Shown here one piece after another: positions 39,605 to 52,232 of a stretch of DNA of 64,000 nucleotides. The notes beneath the pieces were generated by a model. That model ran no database searches. It saw nothing but the letters and a program-made list of their open reading frames with translations, and was not told where the DNA came from. The position numbers and the translations under genes are program-made. Every line of letters starts with the position of its first letter. Positions within the stretch are counted from its first letter, which is position 1. This DNA is from Campylorhamphus procurvoides (Eukaryota; Chordata; Aves; Passeriformes; Dendrocolaptidae): contig WBMV01000785.1 of NCBI GenBank assembly GCA_013396655.1, forward strand, positions 1,126,362-1,190,361, read 5' to 3'.

Positions 39605-39876
39605 CAGTTTTCTGAGGCTTATTTTAAATAAAATGACATAATAAAAAACACCATATAAGCAGTATGAAAAACAAGGACTTTAGTCATCACATTTTAGTAT
39701 AAAAGTTCTGTTCAGTTAACTAAAAGAACTCATTGAGAACATCAGTTGGTCAAATGCAATATTTCATATGGTCATACTTAATTCTAACCTAAACCCAAGT
39801 CAACATATCTAATGTCTAATACCAGTAAACACCACCACTATATTTTGCCAGTTATTCTGTTAAGATTTACAGTATT
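39605..39876 (-). other. FAM98B: FAM98B proximal 3' UTR
   Basis: AT-rich sequence between the stop codon and the first AATAAA. Nothing else recognised. Confidence 0.5.
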
Positions 39877-40230
39877 TTAGTACCTTCGGTATCCTCCCCC
39901 TCCTCTTCCACCATATGGATCACCATAGCCTCCCCTGCCACCATAGCCTCCCCTGCCACCCTGGAAGCCTCCTCCACCCTGGAAGCCTCCTCCACCCTGG
40001 AAGCCTCCTCCACCCTGGAAGCCTCCTCCACCTCTCCCACCTCCTCTGAAACCTCCACCTCCTCCTCCTCTGCCCCCTCCCCCACCCCAGTTGCCCCTTC
40101 CACCACCACCACCTCCCCAGCCACCTCTTCCACCACCTTCTTGTCTTTTTTGCCATGGTGGCATTTCAGGAGGAGGTGGTTCAATCTCTGTTGGTCTGCC
40201 TCCACGATCAGGTACTCTCCCCATCAGAAC
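39877..40230 (-). CDS. FAM98B: FAM98B last exon, Gly/Arg-rich tail (residues 278-394)
   Basis: It starts after the acceptor CCACATAG and encodes VLMGRVPDRGGRP, a Pro-rich bridge (EIEPPPPEMPPWQKR), and then about 85 residues dominated by Gly with RGG and FQGGGG/YGGRGG units. The stop is TAA at 39877-39879. RGG tails of this kind bind RNA and are arginine-methylated. Tandem DNA repeats in this exon make the length prone to change. Confidence 0.95.
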   Translation of the reverse strand, partial: VLMGRVPDRGGRPTEIEPPPPEMPPWQKRQEGGGRGGWGGGGGGRGNWGGGGGRGGGGGGFRGGGRGGGGFQGGGGFQGGGGFQGGGGFQGGRGGYGGRGGYGDPYGGRGGGGYRRY

Positions 40231-43200
40231 CTATGTGGAAAAAAAGTTCATGTTTAGAGTTAAAAAACACTATTAATAAGTTGAAGAGGCACAAGATTCT
40301 TCTGCTATGAACAGAGAAATGCTTCCTGCTCTTTTCAGGAAATATGGCCCCTCAGTGCCGTGCTTGACAGCAGAATCACTATTCCCTGTCCTTTTAACAC
40401 CACAACAGAACTCTGACAGTGTTCTCATTTTCCACCTATAAAACCAAAATAACTGCAACTAGCTATCTCACATTACTTTTGTGAAATTTTTATGAAGAAT
40501 GTAATACTTTATACATGCAAAGTATTAGTATTGCAATAAGCAATATACATCATTCATATATAACACCCATAAATACATAAATATAGAAAAGATTCCTGAT
40601 GATGTGGCTCTTCTACTTAAATTTCAAAGTTCAACTTCAAACCTAATCAGCTGAGAAAAAATAAACTGGCAAAGTGATGTGCAACTCTTGAAGGAATTCC
40701 AGTTTGCCTTAGTTTAAAAACTACTGACACTAAGTAGAGAGCTGGAATGGACAAAACATGTAACAGGCTGCAGTAACACTTCTAAGAAAATAAAAAAAAG
40801 AAGAAAACTGATCTTGACTGTAGTATTAGTGTGAATAAAATAGATACTGCACTGGACAAAGTTAAAACATTAAGTTGAAGAACAAATTGATATCCGAGTA
40901 GGCTTTTTTGTTGCTGTTTTGATATTTCCTAGATTCTTCCTGATCAATGAATCTGGTCAGTCTCAGGCACTCCAACTAAAGTCCTCTAAAAAAAAAAAAA
41001 AAAACAACTTTCTCTGAGATCCTAATGAATTAAGAAATTTCAGAGTTTTTGGGATCAAAACATATTAAAGGGTATCTAAATGAGACAAAAAACTTTACAA
41101 AAATCTGTGAATACAGGATTAATAAAAACAGGTTTAGTCACGATTTGCATGGTGAAACTAACGTCGTTACTGGCAAGCTTAAACTTGTATCACACATAAG
41201 AAAGCAGTACCGTGTTGATTTACTACTGTAGTCAAACCAAATAATTTTACTTTGCAGGAAAATGACATTTCCACAGATAATTTTGTGATTTATAATACAC
41301 TGATAAACTAAAGATGCTGGTTTACAAACCACACAACACAATCCTGGCAACAGGTAGCCTAGAAACCGATACTTGAAATACCTATATATATTTTTAACTT
41401 GAGGTGTGCAGTTTCCCTGAACTCAACATACATGCATGCATGCACACACACATACACCCCACACCACTGGTCCTTCTCGTCCACACCACTGTTTCATCCT
41501 GTTGCATGGCTGACTGTGTAGCAAGATAAAAAAAGAAGTTGTTGCAATGTTCACTGGAATAGTGCAAATCTTCCTTTCTTAAATGGAAAAAAATGAAAGG
41601 AAAATACTAAGCAAAGACTCTAGGTTTAGAACTACTTTTGACAGGTCTGTAAACTCCCATGTCCTTTTATCACATCCCAGAAACAAAAAGCATACCTTGT
41701 TGATAGCACAGACAGTATTTTCCCGTGTTGATCCACTACTTGTTCTTATGATCTTGGATAAATCTTCTCGAGCAGCAAGAAGGTGAGCTAATGTAATAGT
41801 TGACTTTGGAGATAATGCATAGCGCTTGGGCTGATAGATACGTGCTATTTCATCTGTTTTTACCTAAATGATAAAATCAAACACAACTTACTTGCTATCC
41901 ACAAAACACATCAACAGACTTACTGTAAACCATGTACTGGTCTAGGTAAGTTTCAGTTTGAACACAAGGTGTAGCTTCTGCAAATATAGATCACCTTACA
42001 AAATATGTCAGTTATTACCAATTCTCTTCATATCGGTGAAGCTTTTATATAAAAAGTACTGCTGATTATGTATAATTGATGTTGAAACTTAACACCTCTG
42101 CAAGAGAAACTCTTATTAGATTCTTTAATGTCTTCCAACATGTCTACAGACTAAAACTTAAGAGTCCACACTACTCTCTCAAGAGCTTTACATAACCATA
42201 TTCAACAGAACACTTCTACATGACTGTAATTACTGCATCATTTATAGACCCGTTTCAGTCTGCAAACTTACCCTTCTTGGGGACTGAACAAGTTAAAAAA
42301 ACCCCAAAACACTAAAATGCCACACCATCAAAGTAGGTATTGATGCATCTCTTTGCTTAAGTAGTGGGGAAAAAAAGACAAGCGAACGAATGAATTAAAA
42401 AAGACAACAATCTGCCTCTTGGCTTAAAAAACCCCAACCTAAACTATATCAATGCCAAAACATTTGCCATCCCTGAAAATCTTCTCTAAGAAGTTATGAA
42501 CCAATATTCCTACAAGAGAAATAAGATTAAAAATAATATGTAATTTTGAATTAATATGTAACTTTGTTATTTCTGTAACTGCATATATTTTACATCAACA
42601 GTCTTTAACAGACAGGAAAATGAATCATCTGACTACTTTATCATCATTAAAAATCTCTTTATTGTTCTATTGCAAAAGTGCATTCATTGTTTTTCATTGT
42701 TTGAATGGAACGAAAGTGACTTAAGTTTTAGTCTGCTAGTTAGTCATCAGTTAACATCAACTACATTTTAGAAGTATACTTTAAATTTGAAGATATGTAA
42801 TTGTATTGGTACAGCAGCATCTAGACTCATGTCCTCCAGTGACACTTGGTGAGCTTCATGATGTTGATTCTGTTTGCATGTTTGAATGACAAATTGTGAC
42901 AGCAGAGACTACTTTTTAATATATAGAATTTTAGAAAATAGTACAAATGAAATTATCACAATTAAAATGATACCAGCAGAGCAAACCCAGAGGATTGCTT
43001 TGGAATTTTTAGTGATCTGAAGGATTAAAGTAATTGTGTGATATTCTCACAAGAGCTGATAGTCTAATAACCTATTTGACCAAGCAGCGGTTCATTCAGT
43101 AGCACTGAATCCACGATAGGCAGCAGTCACTGTAATCTCAGTGACTTTACGAGCAGTCACTTTTTGTACCCAATCTCTGTTAAGGCCCAGTGTTTGTCTT

Positions 43201-46200
43201 CCTTTTGCATCTGCATGAGAAATGCTGAGGCTCCCTCCTCGTTTACTTGATTGGAGGGGCTTAGTATAGAAAAGAAAAAAGGGAGATATGAATTAGAGTG
43301 AGAAACTCCAATGAAATATGCTAGAATTTCTAACTGTGAGGCTATAAACAGTAACAAAAGATGGACTGTGCCATCTGGTTAAATCCTTCCCCTTCCTCAA
43401 TACCTAGGATTTGAATATTACAACCTAGGATGAGAGGCTTGAAAAAAGACAACAGCATTGGAAGTGTATTTACGTGGTGTGCATATTCTGTAGGAAGAGC
43501 TGGGGAACTGTAGCAGACTCCCACCTACAGGAAGCAAAGAATACATCAAGTTTACCTTTGCTCTATCAGACCAGCCAAAAGACTGTACAGTCACATCGAG
43601 CCTCTTCATTAACATACGTCTTCGACATTCATACTCACTGCGAAGAGCATCATTGATTTTTTCCAATCTTTTCTGCAGTGTTATGATAAAAAAAAAATCA
43701 CTCAAATATGCTACAGAAGTACATATACACAAAATGTTTTGAAAGTTAATAGTGGATGAATGAACACAAGGTCTGTTTACTAATGTTAGTTCTGGAAGTA
43801 TCTGATTATCACTGTTAATATTTAGCAATTGCATTTTAGTATTAATATTAAGCAATAGAACAGTGACTGTAAAACAAGCAAAGTTCAATGAAGGTGTATG
43901 CATTAATTTTGACTATTCAGTTATATACTGAAAAGAAATGGAGAAACTTTTCTTTACCACTTGGTCAGAATTCAGAGGTTTTGTTAGCAGTGATTTCCCC
44001 ACATGTTTACTTTGAACTTTCGAGAGAATGTCCTTTATCTGAAACAAAACACATGCATCTCAGAATACAAATGATATTTACATTTATTTCAGCACAATCT
44101 TTTGCAATCACATTTTGCTACTTGTAAGATCAAACAGAGCACATTTGTTTTAGCAGACTCATGAAAACAGGTATACATCTTCTGGCTTATGTACATAACA
44201 AAAAGAAGATTTCCTGAATACTTTTGTAAGATGACCAGCCTCTACACAAAATTATTTTATGGCACATCACTTCTCTTGATAACAGAACAATAGCTGTATG
44301 GCAAATTATTCAAATACGTATAGAAAGCAGGACTAGTTAAATTACTCATTTTTCATATTACCAAATGTTGTAACTACAACAATTGGAAGCTTGTAGTTCT
44401 GTTGCCAAATGCTGGACTGGATTACAAAAATCCAGTGATGGATACTAGTAAGAAAGACAGGAGAGATGACACGTATGCAGTCATTCTCTCTCAAATTTTC
44501 CTCTAATCCTTCTTCCTCTGGCACAGCTCTTCTAAAACCATAACCACAAATGCCAACAACACTTGTATGTAAGTTTCCAGCCAACTGATTTTTCAGCAGG
44601 AGTAGACTGCATGCGTAATATTGTTCCTGCAAGTTTTGTACTGAGTCTGATGGGCAGAGGAACTACATCTTCATTTGTTTAGGTAAACAATTACAGGGAA
44701 CCAAGTAAAACAAGACTAAAACTAGAGTTAATTTTCTTCTACATGTTAAAGTAAGGATTAAGGCAGTGCATGACCTACAGTAAAATCTGTAGCTGGGGAC
44801 AGCCATTAGATATATTTGCAAGGATTATTGTAATATTCCCTGCTGTTATATTCCATCCATATAAAAAACCAAATTACAATAAGGGGTAAAGTTCCGTTTC
44901 ATGTACCCTACTGATCCCAATACTCCTCTTTCTCTGACAATTTTTGCTTCTCTACAACCTTGTTTTTCCTCACAAAGAGCACTCTAGGGTTGTGCCTGTC
45001 CATCTCCTAAATGTAGCCAACCTTTTGGTTTTTTTACTTTACTGAAAGATGTACATGATGCCTCTCATATTCCACTCCAAAATTCAAATGCACTGAAGCA
45101 CAAACTACTTTTTAATTTATACAAATGTCTGAAGAATCAAAATTCAAAGTTAATTATCAACAATAGAACATGATCAGTATGACAGTAAGAGATGAAGAAA
45201 TCAGTAATTAGTAAAGAAGAAGGAATGAACAGCAGATGAATTAGGAGTTTTACTGGGCAAGAGGTGTCTATCCAAATGCTATTAAGGCCAGAAATAAAAC
45301 CTCAAAGGTTCTCATGAGTTGAAGAGAGTCTTATTAAAATGGGACTAGCTGCTGGAACAAACAACATAACAAAATGAAAACAAATCCTCCATGTAAGTTA
45401 CAGCTAGTGCATGAAAGAAGATCTGAAATCCAGAGATGCTGAATTAATATCTAGAGATCAGAATTACTGCAAGTCACTGAGCTCCACATACAAAAGCCAT
45501 ACATTCTACCACCACAAGTTAATCAGCACTGCATCCCCCAGATTTCCATAAGCTGAAAGATTAAAGGAAGTTTAGAGAGAACAATTAAGGAAGATAATCA
45601 GTGAAAATCAGAAGAAACGAGCAGCTAAATGAAAACAATCCTTTATTGACTGAGAAACTGCCCCAAAATTTCTGCAACCTTTCCTTATGTAATTTTTATC
45701 CAATACTGGTTTACTAACCAAGTAACAGTTAAGGAGGAATCTCTTTAGTGATGAACTGGTCTATGTTTGTGACACACTATAAAGTCAGACTCAGATTACT
45801 GACCCTCCACTTTACTCCTCACTCCCACCAGCAGGGCTCAAGGGGAAATCTTATTACTATAATGGTGAAATAAGCTGAGCAGCCTTACAGCTGCAGAATA
45901 CATTATCCAGCCCTGAGTGATGACAGAGCTATGAGCACAAGAACTCTGACATACACCTGTCTGCCAGAGGACAAGGATACAATAGATAGGAGATCTGTGC
46001 TATAACCCACATTCCTAAACATGACAATTGCCTTGGATTAAGAAGGATAAGCGGGAGTTTAAAAAAACTACCACAACCTGGAAAGAAGTCTGTAAGTGCA
46101 AGTGGGAACAATACCAAAAGCAGTGCCCAGATAAAAGAGCAGTGAAAACACTTAAAGAAATGTAAAACCACAGCCAAATTATCCTAAAGTTTTCACATAT

Positions 46201-49200
46201 TCAGCTGTAAAAGCAAACCAAATAATTAAAGCTAGATGGAATGAATATACTTAACTATTCAACATACTGTGTAATCAATGACCTTGGTAACACTAAGTAT
46301 TTATGAGATTGCTTTGAAAGTTCACACTCTATAAACGAATGAAAACAATTCAGCTGTTGGATCTGTTTGGGACAAAAATACCCACTTCAAAATCTGCTGT
46401 ATAAAAACACTTAATTGTTCTACTGTTATGGAAAAAGTGCACATCTTTATGTATTGAACATGACATTTCTCACTTGCTTTGTAATTTTGTACTCCTTTAA
46501 AAACATTTAGTTCACATTTAATTACCATATTCAATATATTTATTAATTATCATCCTCCTTTGTCAAAACAAAGTAATTTTTGTTTAACATCTTTTGCACA
46601 GCTAAACATCATATATGCATGCATCTCCACGATTTCTAAGATACTGGAAAAACCTGACCTGGGGATAGGTGTTATTTTATTAGTTTAAGTTGAACTATCA
46701 ACACTGTAAAGAAAGAATACTGTCTTAAATAGTCATAAGGTGTACTGCACAATTGCAGAAAGATCACCTAAAATCTTATGCACAAAATATTTTTAACCAT
46801 CCTCTGCCTCTCTTCCATATATCCGCAGATAATTTCAGTATTTATCTAACATTAAATACATTTTTGTTTGATCTTTATGTCTGGTGACAGGACAACTCTT
46901 TTGTCTTGTTCCCTGCAACTACATTAATACTTTAATACTACATTAATACAACATTAATACTACATTAATGCCTGTACAGGCATCATTACATCTGGAAAAT
47001 TACTACACACCAACAATTAAAAGCAACATATTAACTTAAATATGAATAAATTCTGAGAAGTGTACCCAAATAGTTTAAAAAATATTCTTCTCATATTTCA
47101 CTTAAATGTTATTTTAGCTTAGTTTTGATTTAGTTTCTTTGATAACCCTTTATAGTTTCTTTTCATTCTCTAATGTGGGCAAAAAAATTTAAGTCTTTTG
47201 AATAGCATCATATTAAGAAGTTTTTCAAATAAACAGTATCACAATGTCACTTTGTAATTAGGTGTAAAATTCACACTATCTTGATTGGAAAAAAGCCAGA
47301 TGTGAGCATGAGTTACAAAGCACAACACTGGCATAAATTTTTCTGAATCTTTCATCAATGTTACTTCAGAATTTATGAGTGCTTTAGCACTAAATTTCAG
47401 AATGATTCCTAGAGTCACCCTTTGCAAATACACTTTACAAAGGAACAGCACCTTAACTAAATAATTGCTATTAGTTTTTCAGTACTATACAATAAAATAA
47501 AATATATTTAGCAATAGAAGGCTGTAATACTGTCACTTTCTCTCTCACATTTTCTTATGTATGTTGATAACTACTATCCCAGTTAATTACAGGAGATGCT
47601 AAAGATACTAGCTATGATTGTATATTCAAAGTTTTAACTCCTACAAAACTCAGTCTGAATGAAGAAAGCAACTCTCATTTTGTTCTAGTCTTTTAAATAA
47701 ACCGAAAAGTTATCTAAAACGATTCTAATGTTCCATACCAAAATACAATGTGTGATCTGTCCCTTTGGTAGATTGCTGCTGCACAGCCAAACTACTCTCA
47801 GAACTACTCCCACAGCTACTGACAATGCTGAAGATGCTAGACAGAGACAAAGAGCAAACATGTTGAAATGCTGCAGATACAGTAAATATACTGCAGATAT
47901 ATGCAGATATAAATAAAAATACTGGATTGGTACGTAAGTTTCTATTATGAGTGATATAATACTAAAAATGAACAGTGCAATTTTACACAGAATCTAATTA
48001 AAACAAAAGTCACAAAATAATTGCAAAATGGATCGTTTCAAATGAACTTTTGTGAGAATAAAAAAAGTAACAAAGGGTGCACTGAAAAAAAGTGTTTACA
48101 AAGCCAACAAACTTTAACTGGTGGTATTGCCTTTCTAATGCAGTTATACCTAAAAATGTAGGTCTCTAACTGTGTCATGTATCAAAATAACTTCAAACCT
48201 GTCCTATACTAAATTAGTGGATGAAAGACAACTAAACATACAGAAATTCTACAAAATATGAGAGGTAGGAAAAAATTTCTTTGTTTATAAGGGATGAAAC
48301 ATGCAGAGAAAAAAATTACACTATCAATTTGGAATCAAGAAGATCAACGAAGTAGTTTTGCGACTTTTCTAGAATCTGAAGTGAGAACAAGTGGCATAAC
48401 CACTGAGGCGTTGACAGACCTGAAAGCTACTGGAAAATAGCCCAGACAGCATTATTTTAAAGAAGAGATAACACGCTTTAAAGATTCTCCTCATTTTAGT
48501 ACTTCTGAAACTGCAGCAGTTTTGACAGCTAACACTCAACACATTACTCAAGCCTCTGGTCCTACCCTGATAGGAAATCTCAGACTTTGCAAAAGGTGGC
48601 AGATTCCAGGTATCTAATAATTCAAAGAAAATGTTCTAGAATCACTATGTATGTACGAAGGAACTGGCGTGCCAGGTCTGGTCTTGGTGTCCCACAAACG
48701 CAGAACTGCAGTTCTACCCCTACAACTAAAATAAATCTGGACCTGAAACTAAATTTGTACCTGAGAAATGAAGCAAGGAAGGCCACTGACCATGGCTGCA
48801 GCCTACAACACATGAATGTAAAAACAGGTAACACCTACAGAGGGAGATCAGCTGTACCAGGCCAGTTTAAATCAATTAGTTATTAGTTGTAACTCAGACA
48901 TTTTAATTCTCAGAATTCTCAGTGCTAGAATTGTTTCTTCAACCTTTCAAAAAGATTTAATGAAAAGACTAGATAAAAAGGTTTCTTTAGAACTAACTAG
49001 GTCAAGCAAAATTAATAGTGCAGGAATCGCCATTTTCAGTATCAACTTCATTTTTATAAATGAACCTATCAAAGGTTTCATCCTGTCACAGAGATGTAAG
49101 CAAACCACATAGCAAGCTCTCTCCCCAAAATCTCTGAATGTTCAACTGCTCCCTGGTTGATGAGGAGGAAGTTAAAAAGAAGCATGATCATGTAAAATCA

Positions 49201-51857
49201 TGCAAAAAGACTTGAGAAGCATGTAAAAAGACTTAAAAGCAGAGGGAGTTTTATTCCCCCCTTAAGGAGGATTGGTCACCCACTCTCTCCCCAAACACTG
49301 GACAGAAATAAACAGCAAAACTTTTAGCTGTCTGATAGAGAAGGTAAACTCCACCTCAGATGCCTATTTACATTCTGCAGTAAGGAAAGCAGACTAAGGA
49401 TCACACCAGTGAAATGATTTAGAATCTGGAGGGACACAACAGAAAGAACTATCGTGTTGAATAAGGTTTAAGTTGGCTGACTCCTGGCAATTCAGACCTT
49501 TTCATCTTCTTCTGCAACTAAAGCAATGGCACTAACAAATCAATACTTGCAATTAAGAAACTGATAAACTAAAAAAGAACTAATTTAAGTTTTGGATATT
49601 AAATTTAATACATCCTAGAAATAACTACAGGTATATAAATGCACAGTCACTTACTACCCAAAATCTTCTGGTTGCTGTAGCACATTTTGATGGGTAAGAG
49701 GAAAACTTATACCTTCAACTTGCATGGCAAAATACATCTCATGAGGTACATGACAACCTCAGGGGAATTCTGAAATACTTCATAACTAAAACAGTTTAAC
49801 TTGAAACACTAAGCTGGCTTTCAGAATTAAAATTCCCTTGCACTCGTCAGAGAGAGCTTTTATGGGTAAGACTGTTGGGTCCCTCACTCTAGGATGAAGG
49901 CTTACAGAGATAATGCTTACAGTTTAACAACAGACAGAACACATAAGAGCCCATACCTTTTGTTCCACATTGGTTAACATGGGAGGAATACCAGAAGAGG
50001 AGGAGTTTGGCAGACCCAGTGCATCACAAATAGCTTGTACTTCCTGAATAATTTCATTGTGCTTTTCCAAATGAGAGCCTTTGATTTTCTTGTTGTGCAG
50101 AATCTTTAAAGCCTGAAGTTCTGTACTTAGAAATACTATAGAGAAAAGTGTCATAATGGCAGATTTAGAGACACTTAAATATTTCTGCATCCATATTCAC
50201 ATAAACAGCTGCAATATATACATTTATAAGGAAGACTCTTTCTCATTCGTCTCCTGGACAGGTTGGTATCAGCCTCCTATGCTTTACCTAAACTCCCTCT
50301 CACCTGACTTCCTACCTTCAGTCTGCCTATCGTATTCAACTGCTCAACTCACTTCCAATACCAGACCCCTAGTTCCTTGACTAGTTTCAGATTATCACAC
50401 TGGTTCCTGCTGCCGCTCCTGTGGCCAAGTCAATCTTAAACTTTGACTTTGCTTCTCTCAATCCTACTTATAGCACCTTCAAATCGTGCAGTGCTTCTGT
50501 TCAAGCTGCCCAGAAACCTCTCAGAAATGCAGAAAGCAAGGCCTCAGTTCAGGTGAACTGGATCAAGAGAAGGATCAGATTGAACCATACTTTAAAAAGA
50601 AATCTTAATTTCTGCTAAAAGAATTTTCTAATAATTTTCTATTTTCCACTTCTGTACAAGGGAGCTGATGTGTGCTTAGCTAGGTTGTAATGGTTGTACA
50701 CATCAACTTAAAAACACATAAAGATGTCTTCGATGTAAACTGAACAGTAATAGTAAAGCATGCATATAAAATACTGTATTATAAATGGGAAAAATGATAA
50801 TTACTTACACAGGAGTTTAAGACAATCTTCTTTCTCTTTTAATCTGTCCTTGATGTCTCCAGATATAAGTGATGAGTATGGACAAGCCATTTCTCTCAGA
50901 AAGCCACTAATCTCAAGCTGGAAGCTCTCTATATCTTTCACACCTATGGGAATAAATGCAAATCTTATGTCTTTTCACAGAAACACCATTCTGCAATCTA
51001 ATTTTCTTAACATACACACTTAAATTGCAGATTTCAACAACCCAGAAAAAGATTAACCACACACCACCCTAGTAACATTTTCTTAAAAAAGTCCTACATC
51101 CAAGCAGACAAGCCTTCTGATAGTACACTGTACTCATGCTTTGAACAAGAAGATGAATTTGTGTCTCTGAAGACACAAATGCAAATGAACATTATAAGGA
51201 ACTGAACAGTTTATGTCACAAAATAGTATGTTGATGTAATTCATTTTCTGACAAAAGTTACAGGAGTCATGAGCCCATTATTTTCAGTGATTGTTTTTAG
51301 TTTTACTAGTTCTTTGGTGAAAACATAAGTAGTATGAAATCTTATCCAAATTCTAGGAAACAATCAGGTAACACTACTGAGCACCTCACATAACCCCACA
51401 CAGTGCTGAACGGAACGCTGCATTGGACCAACAAGATGAAATACCAGTCACGGCAATTTAAGCCATAAAAATATGATTATATGTATAAATGTACTTTTTA
51501 TACTTATGTAGATCTAAACCCACCCAAAATAACCTTCTCTTTTTCCTTTTGAAACAATCTTCATAACACCTTAATCTAAGAGCTATATACACAGAAATAT
51601 TAGCTTATCTTTCAGCTATCTTGTAAACATCAATACTGTAACTTCCTTATTAGCTGAACAATATGAGTCTAAATCTACTGAATAAATACTAAATTTACAT
51701 TCATGTACCATCTGTTGAAGTGATGCTTTCTTCCATATTACAAAGTGATTTGATTTGGGAACCTAACCAAACACAAAGCTCAAAAAATTCCGGTGAAGAC
51801 AATCCATTTTCTGCTGCTTTGTTCAGGGCTTCCTCTTCCAACAGGGCACCTGTGTAC
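39877..51857 (-). CDS. FAM98B: FAM98B (spliced, seven exons in the window, first exon missing)
   Basis: FAM98B is a subunit of the human tRNA-splicing ligase complex with RTCB, DDX1, RTRAF and ASHWIN, and FAM98 proteins are substrates or partners of PRMT1 (family knowledge). The seven exons join in frame to 394 residues. Residues 1-155 form the N-terminal domain, with FELCVWLGSQIKSLCN, EISGFLREMACPYSSLISGD and FLSTELQALKILHNKK. Residues 156-277 include the near-invariant CRRRMLMKRLDVTVQSFGWS and the segment ARIYQPKRYALSPK. The tail from about 308 is Gly/Arg-rich and ends GGGGYRRY. FAM98B is preferred over FAM98A because of the RASGRP1 neighbour and the long tail. Only about 20-30 residues of exon 1 are missing. 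All introns are GT-AG. Confidence 0.93.
39922..40032. repeat. FAM98B: Two adjacent 18-bp minisatellites inside the FAM98B tail
   Basis: Two copies of ACCATAGCCTCCCCTGCC (39922-39939, 39940-39957) are followed by four identical copies of CTGGAAGCCTCCTCCACC (39961-39978, 39979-39996, 39997-40014, 40015-40032). The period is six codons, so copy changes keep the frame; the units encode YGGRGG-like and FQGGGG repeats on the minus strand. Confidence 0.95.
40231..41695 (-). other. FAM98B: FAM98B intron, 1.5 kb
   Basis: GT-AG intron on the minus strand, with a 17-base poly(A) run at 40988-41004 and a CA-rich tract at about 41434-41463. No gene recognised. Confidence 0.75.
40988..41004. repeat. Poly(A) tract, 17 bases
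   Basis: Uninterrupted A run inside a FAM98B intron. No flanking retroposon was recognised. Confidence 0.85.
41696..41863 (-). CDS. FAM98B: FAM98B coding exon (residues 222-277)
   Basis: Phase 0 exon of 56 codons encoding VKTDEIARIYQPKRYALSPK, ITLAHLLAAREDLSKIIR and a Ser/Thr-rich segment ending CAINK. This is the last part of the conserved FAM98 region before the Gly-rich tail. The acceptor is CATTTAG and the donor GTATGC. Confidence 0.95.
41864..43555 (-). other. FAM98B: FAM98B intron, 1.7 kb
   Basis: GT-AG intron. No gene or transposon recognised. Confidence 0.75.
43556..43672 (-). CDS. FAM98B: FAM98B coding exon (residues 183-221)
   Basis: Phase 0 exon of 39 codons encoding KRLEKINDALRSEYECRRR and MLMKRLDVTVQSFGWSDRAK, the most conserved stretch of the FAM98 family. 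The acceptor is CACTGCAG and the donor GTAAAC. Confidence 0.96.
43958..44038 (-). CDS. FAM98B: FAM98B coding exon (residues 156-182)
   Basis: Phase 0 exon of 27 codons encoding IKDILSKVQSKHVGKSLL and a short linker ending LNSDQV. It aligns to the family position before the INDAL block. The acceptor is TTTCAG and the donor GTAAAG. Confidence 0.92.
44039..49956 (-). other. FAM98B: FAM98B large intron, 5.9 kb
   Basis: GT-AG intron of AT-rich sequence. A short tandem array of TACATTAA-like units lies at about 46919-46970 and a CTGCAGATA-like direct repeat at about 47868-47910. Open frames such as 48587-48886 (plus) and 45929-46177 (minus) have no recognised relatives. No transposon recognised. 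Confidence 0.7.
49957..50135 (-). CDS. FAM98B: FAM98B coding exon (residues 96-155)
   Basis: It starts with two bases that complete a Leu codon and encodes FLSTELQALKILHNKK, EVQAICDALGLP and IPPMLTNVEQK. The acceptor is CTCTATAG and the donor GTATGG. The Ser-rich loop in the middle is less conserved. Confidence 0.95.
50809..50943 (-). CDS. FAM98B: FAM98B coding exon (residues 51-96)
   Basis: It encodes VKDIESFQLEISGFLREM, ACPYSSLISGDIKDRLKEK and EDCLKLL. It ends one base into a Leu codon before GTAAGT, and the acceptor is CCCATAG. The pattern matches the N-terminal domain of FAM98 proteins. Confidence 0.95.
51709..51857 (-). CDS. FAM98B: FAM98B coding exon 2 (residues 1-51 of the window protein)
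   Basis: It begins G TAC after the acceptor TCTGTGCAG and encodes YTGALLEEEALNKAAENG, LSSPEFFELCVWLGSQIK and SLCNMEESITSTD. The first base completes a codon begun in exon 1, which by family comparison should end in Leu-Gly. The donor is GTACAT. Confidence 0.94.
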
Positions 51858-52232
51858 CTGCACAGACAGATAAACATCAGTAATAAGAAGCAAGTTTAAC
51901 ATAAATATACACGTTTTAAAATTATTTTACTATAAGCTGATTAGTAACTACACTTACAGGAATTAATCTTTGTAAGTTACTTTTGTCAAGGGATAACTCA
52001 GACTTTTTTTTAAACAAACCAAAAATTACTGGCCATTTATAAACAAAACAGTTTGTCAGAAAATAGGAGGCAGGCATTTCACACGTGTATGTGAAAACAG
52101 ACTTTGAACTTTCAAAACACGCTCAGCAGAGAATTTAAGTAGTAATCCAAGCGTTTAGCCAAATTTCCTTCTGACATTCGCAATTCACTGCCCTGGAGTA
52201 CTGTCAGTAACTGAGACTCGCACTACACTTTA

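Noticed and set aside
39867..40205. Overlapping minus-strand frame rich in Glu and Val, and two further frames, in the FAM98B last exon
   Set aside because: They are alternative-frame readings of the Gly-rich repeat. Only the frame ending GGGGYRRY continues the FAM98B protein.
43474..43656. Plus-strand frame antisense to the FAM98B exon at 43556-43672
   Set aside because: It is the shadow of the conserved exon on the other strand, without a related protein.
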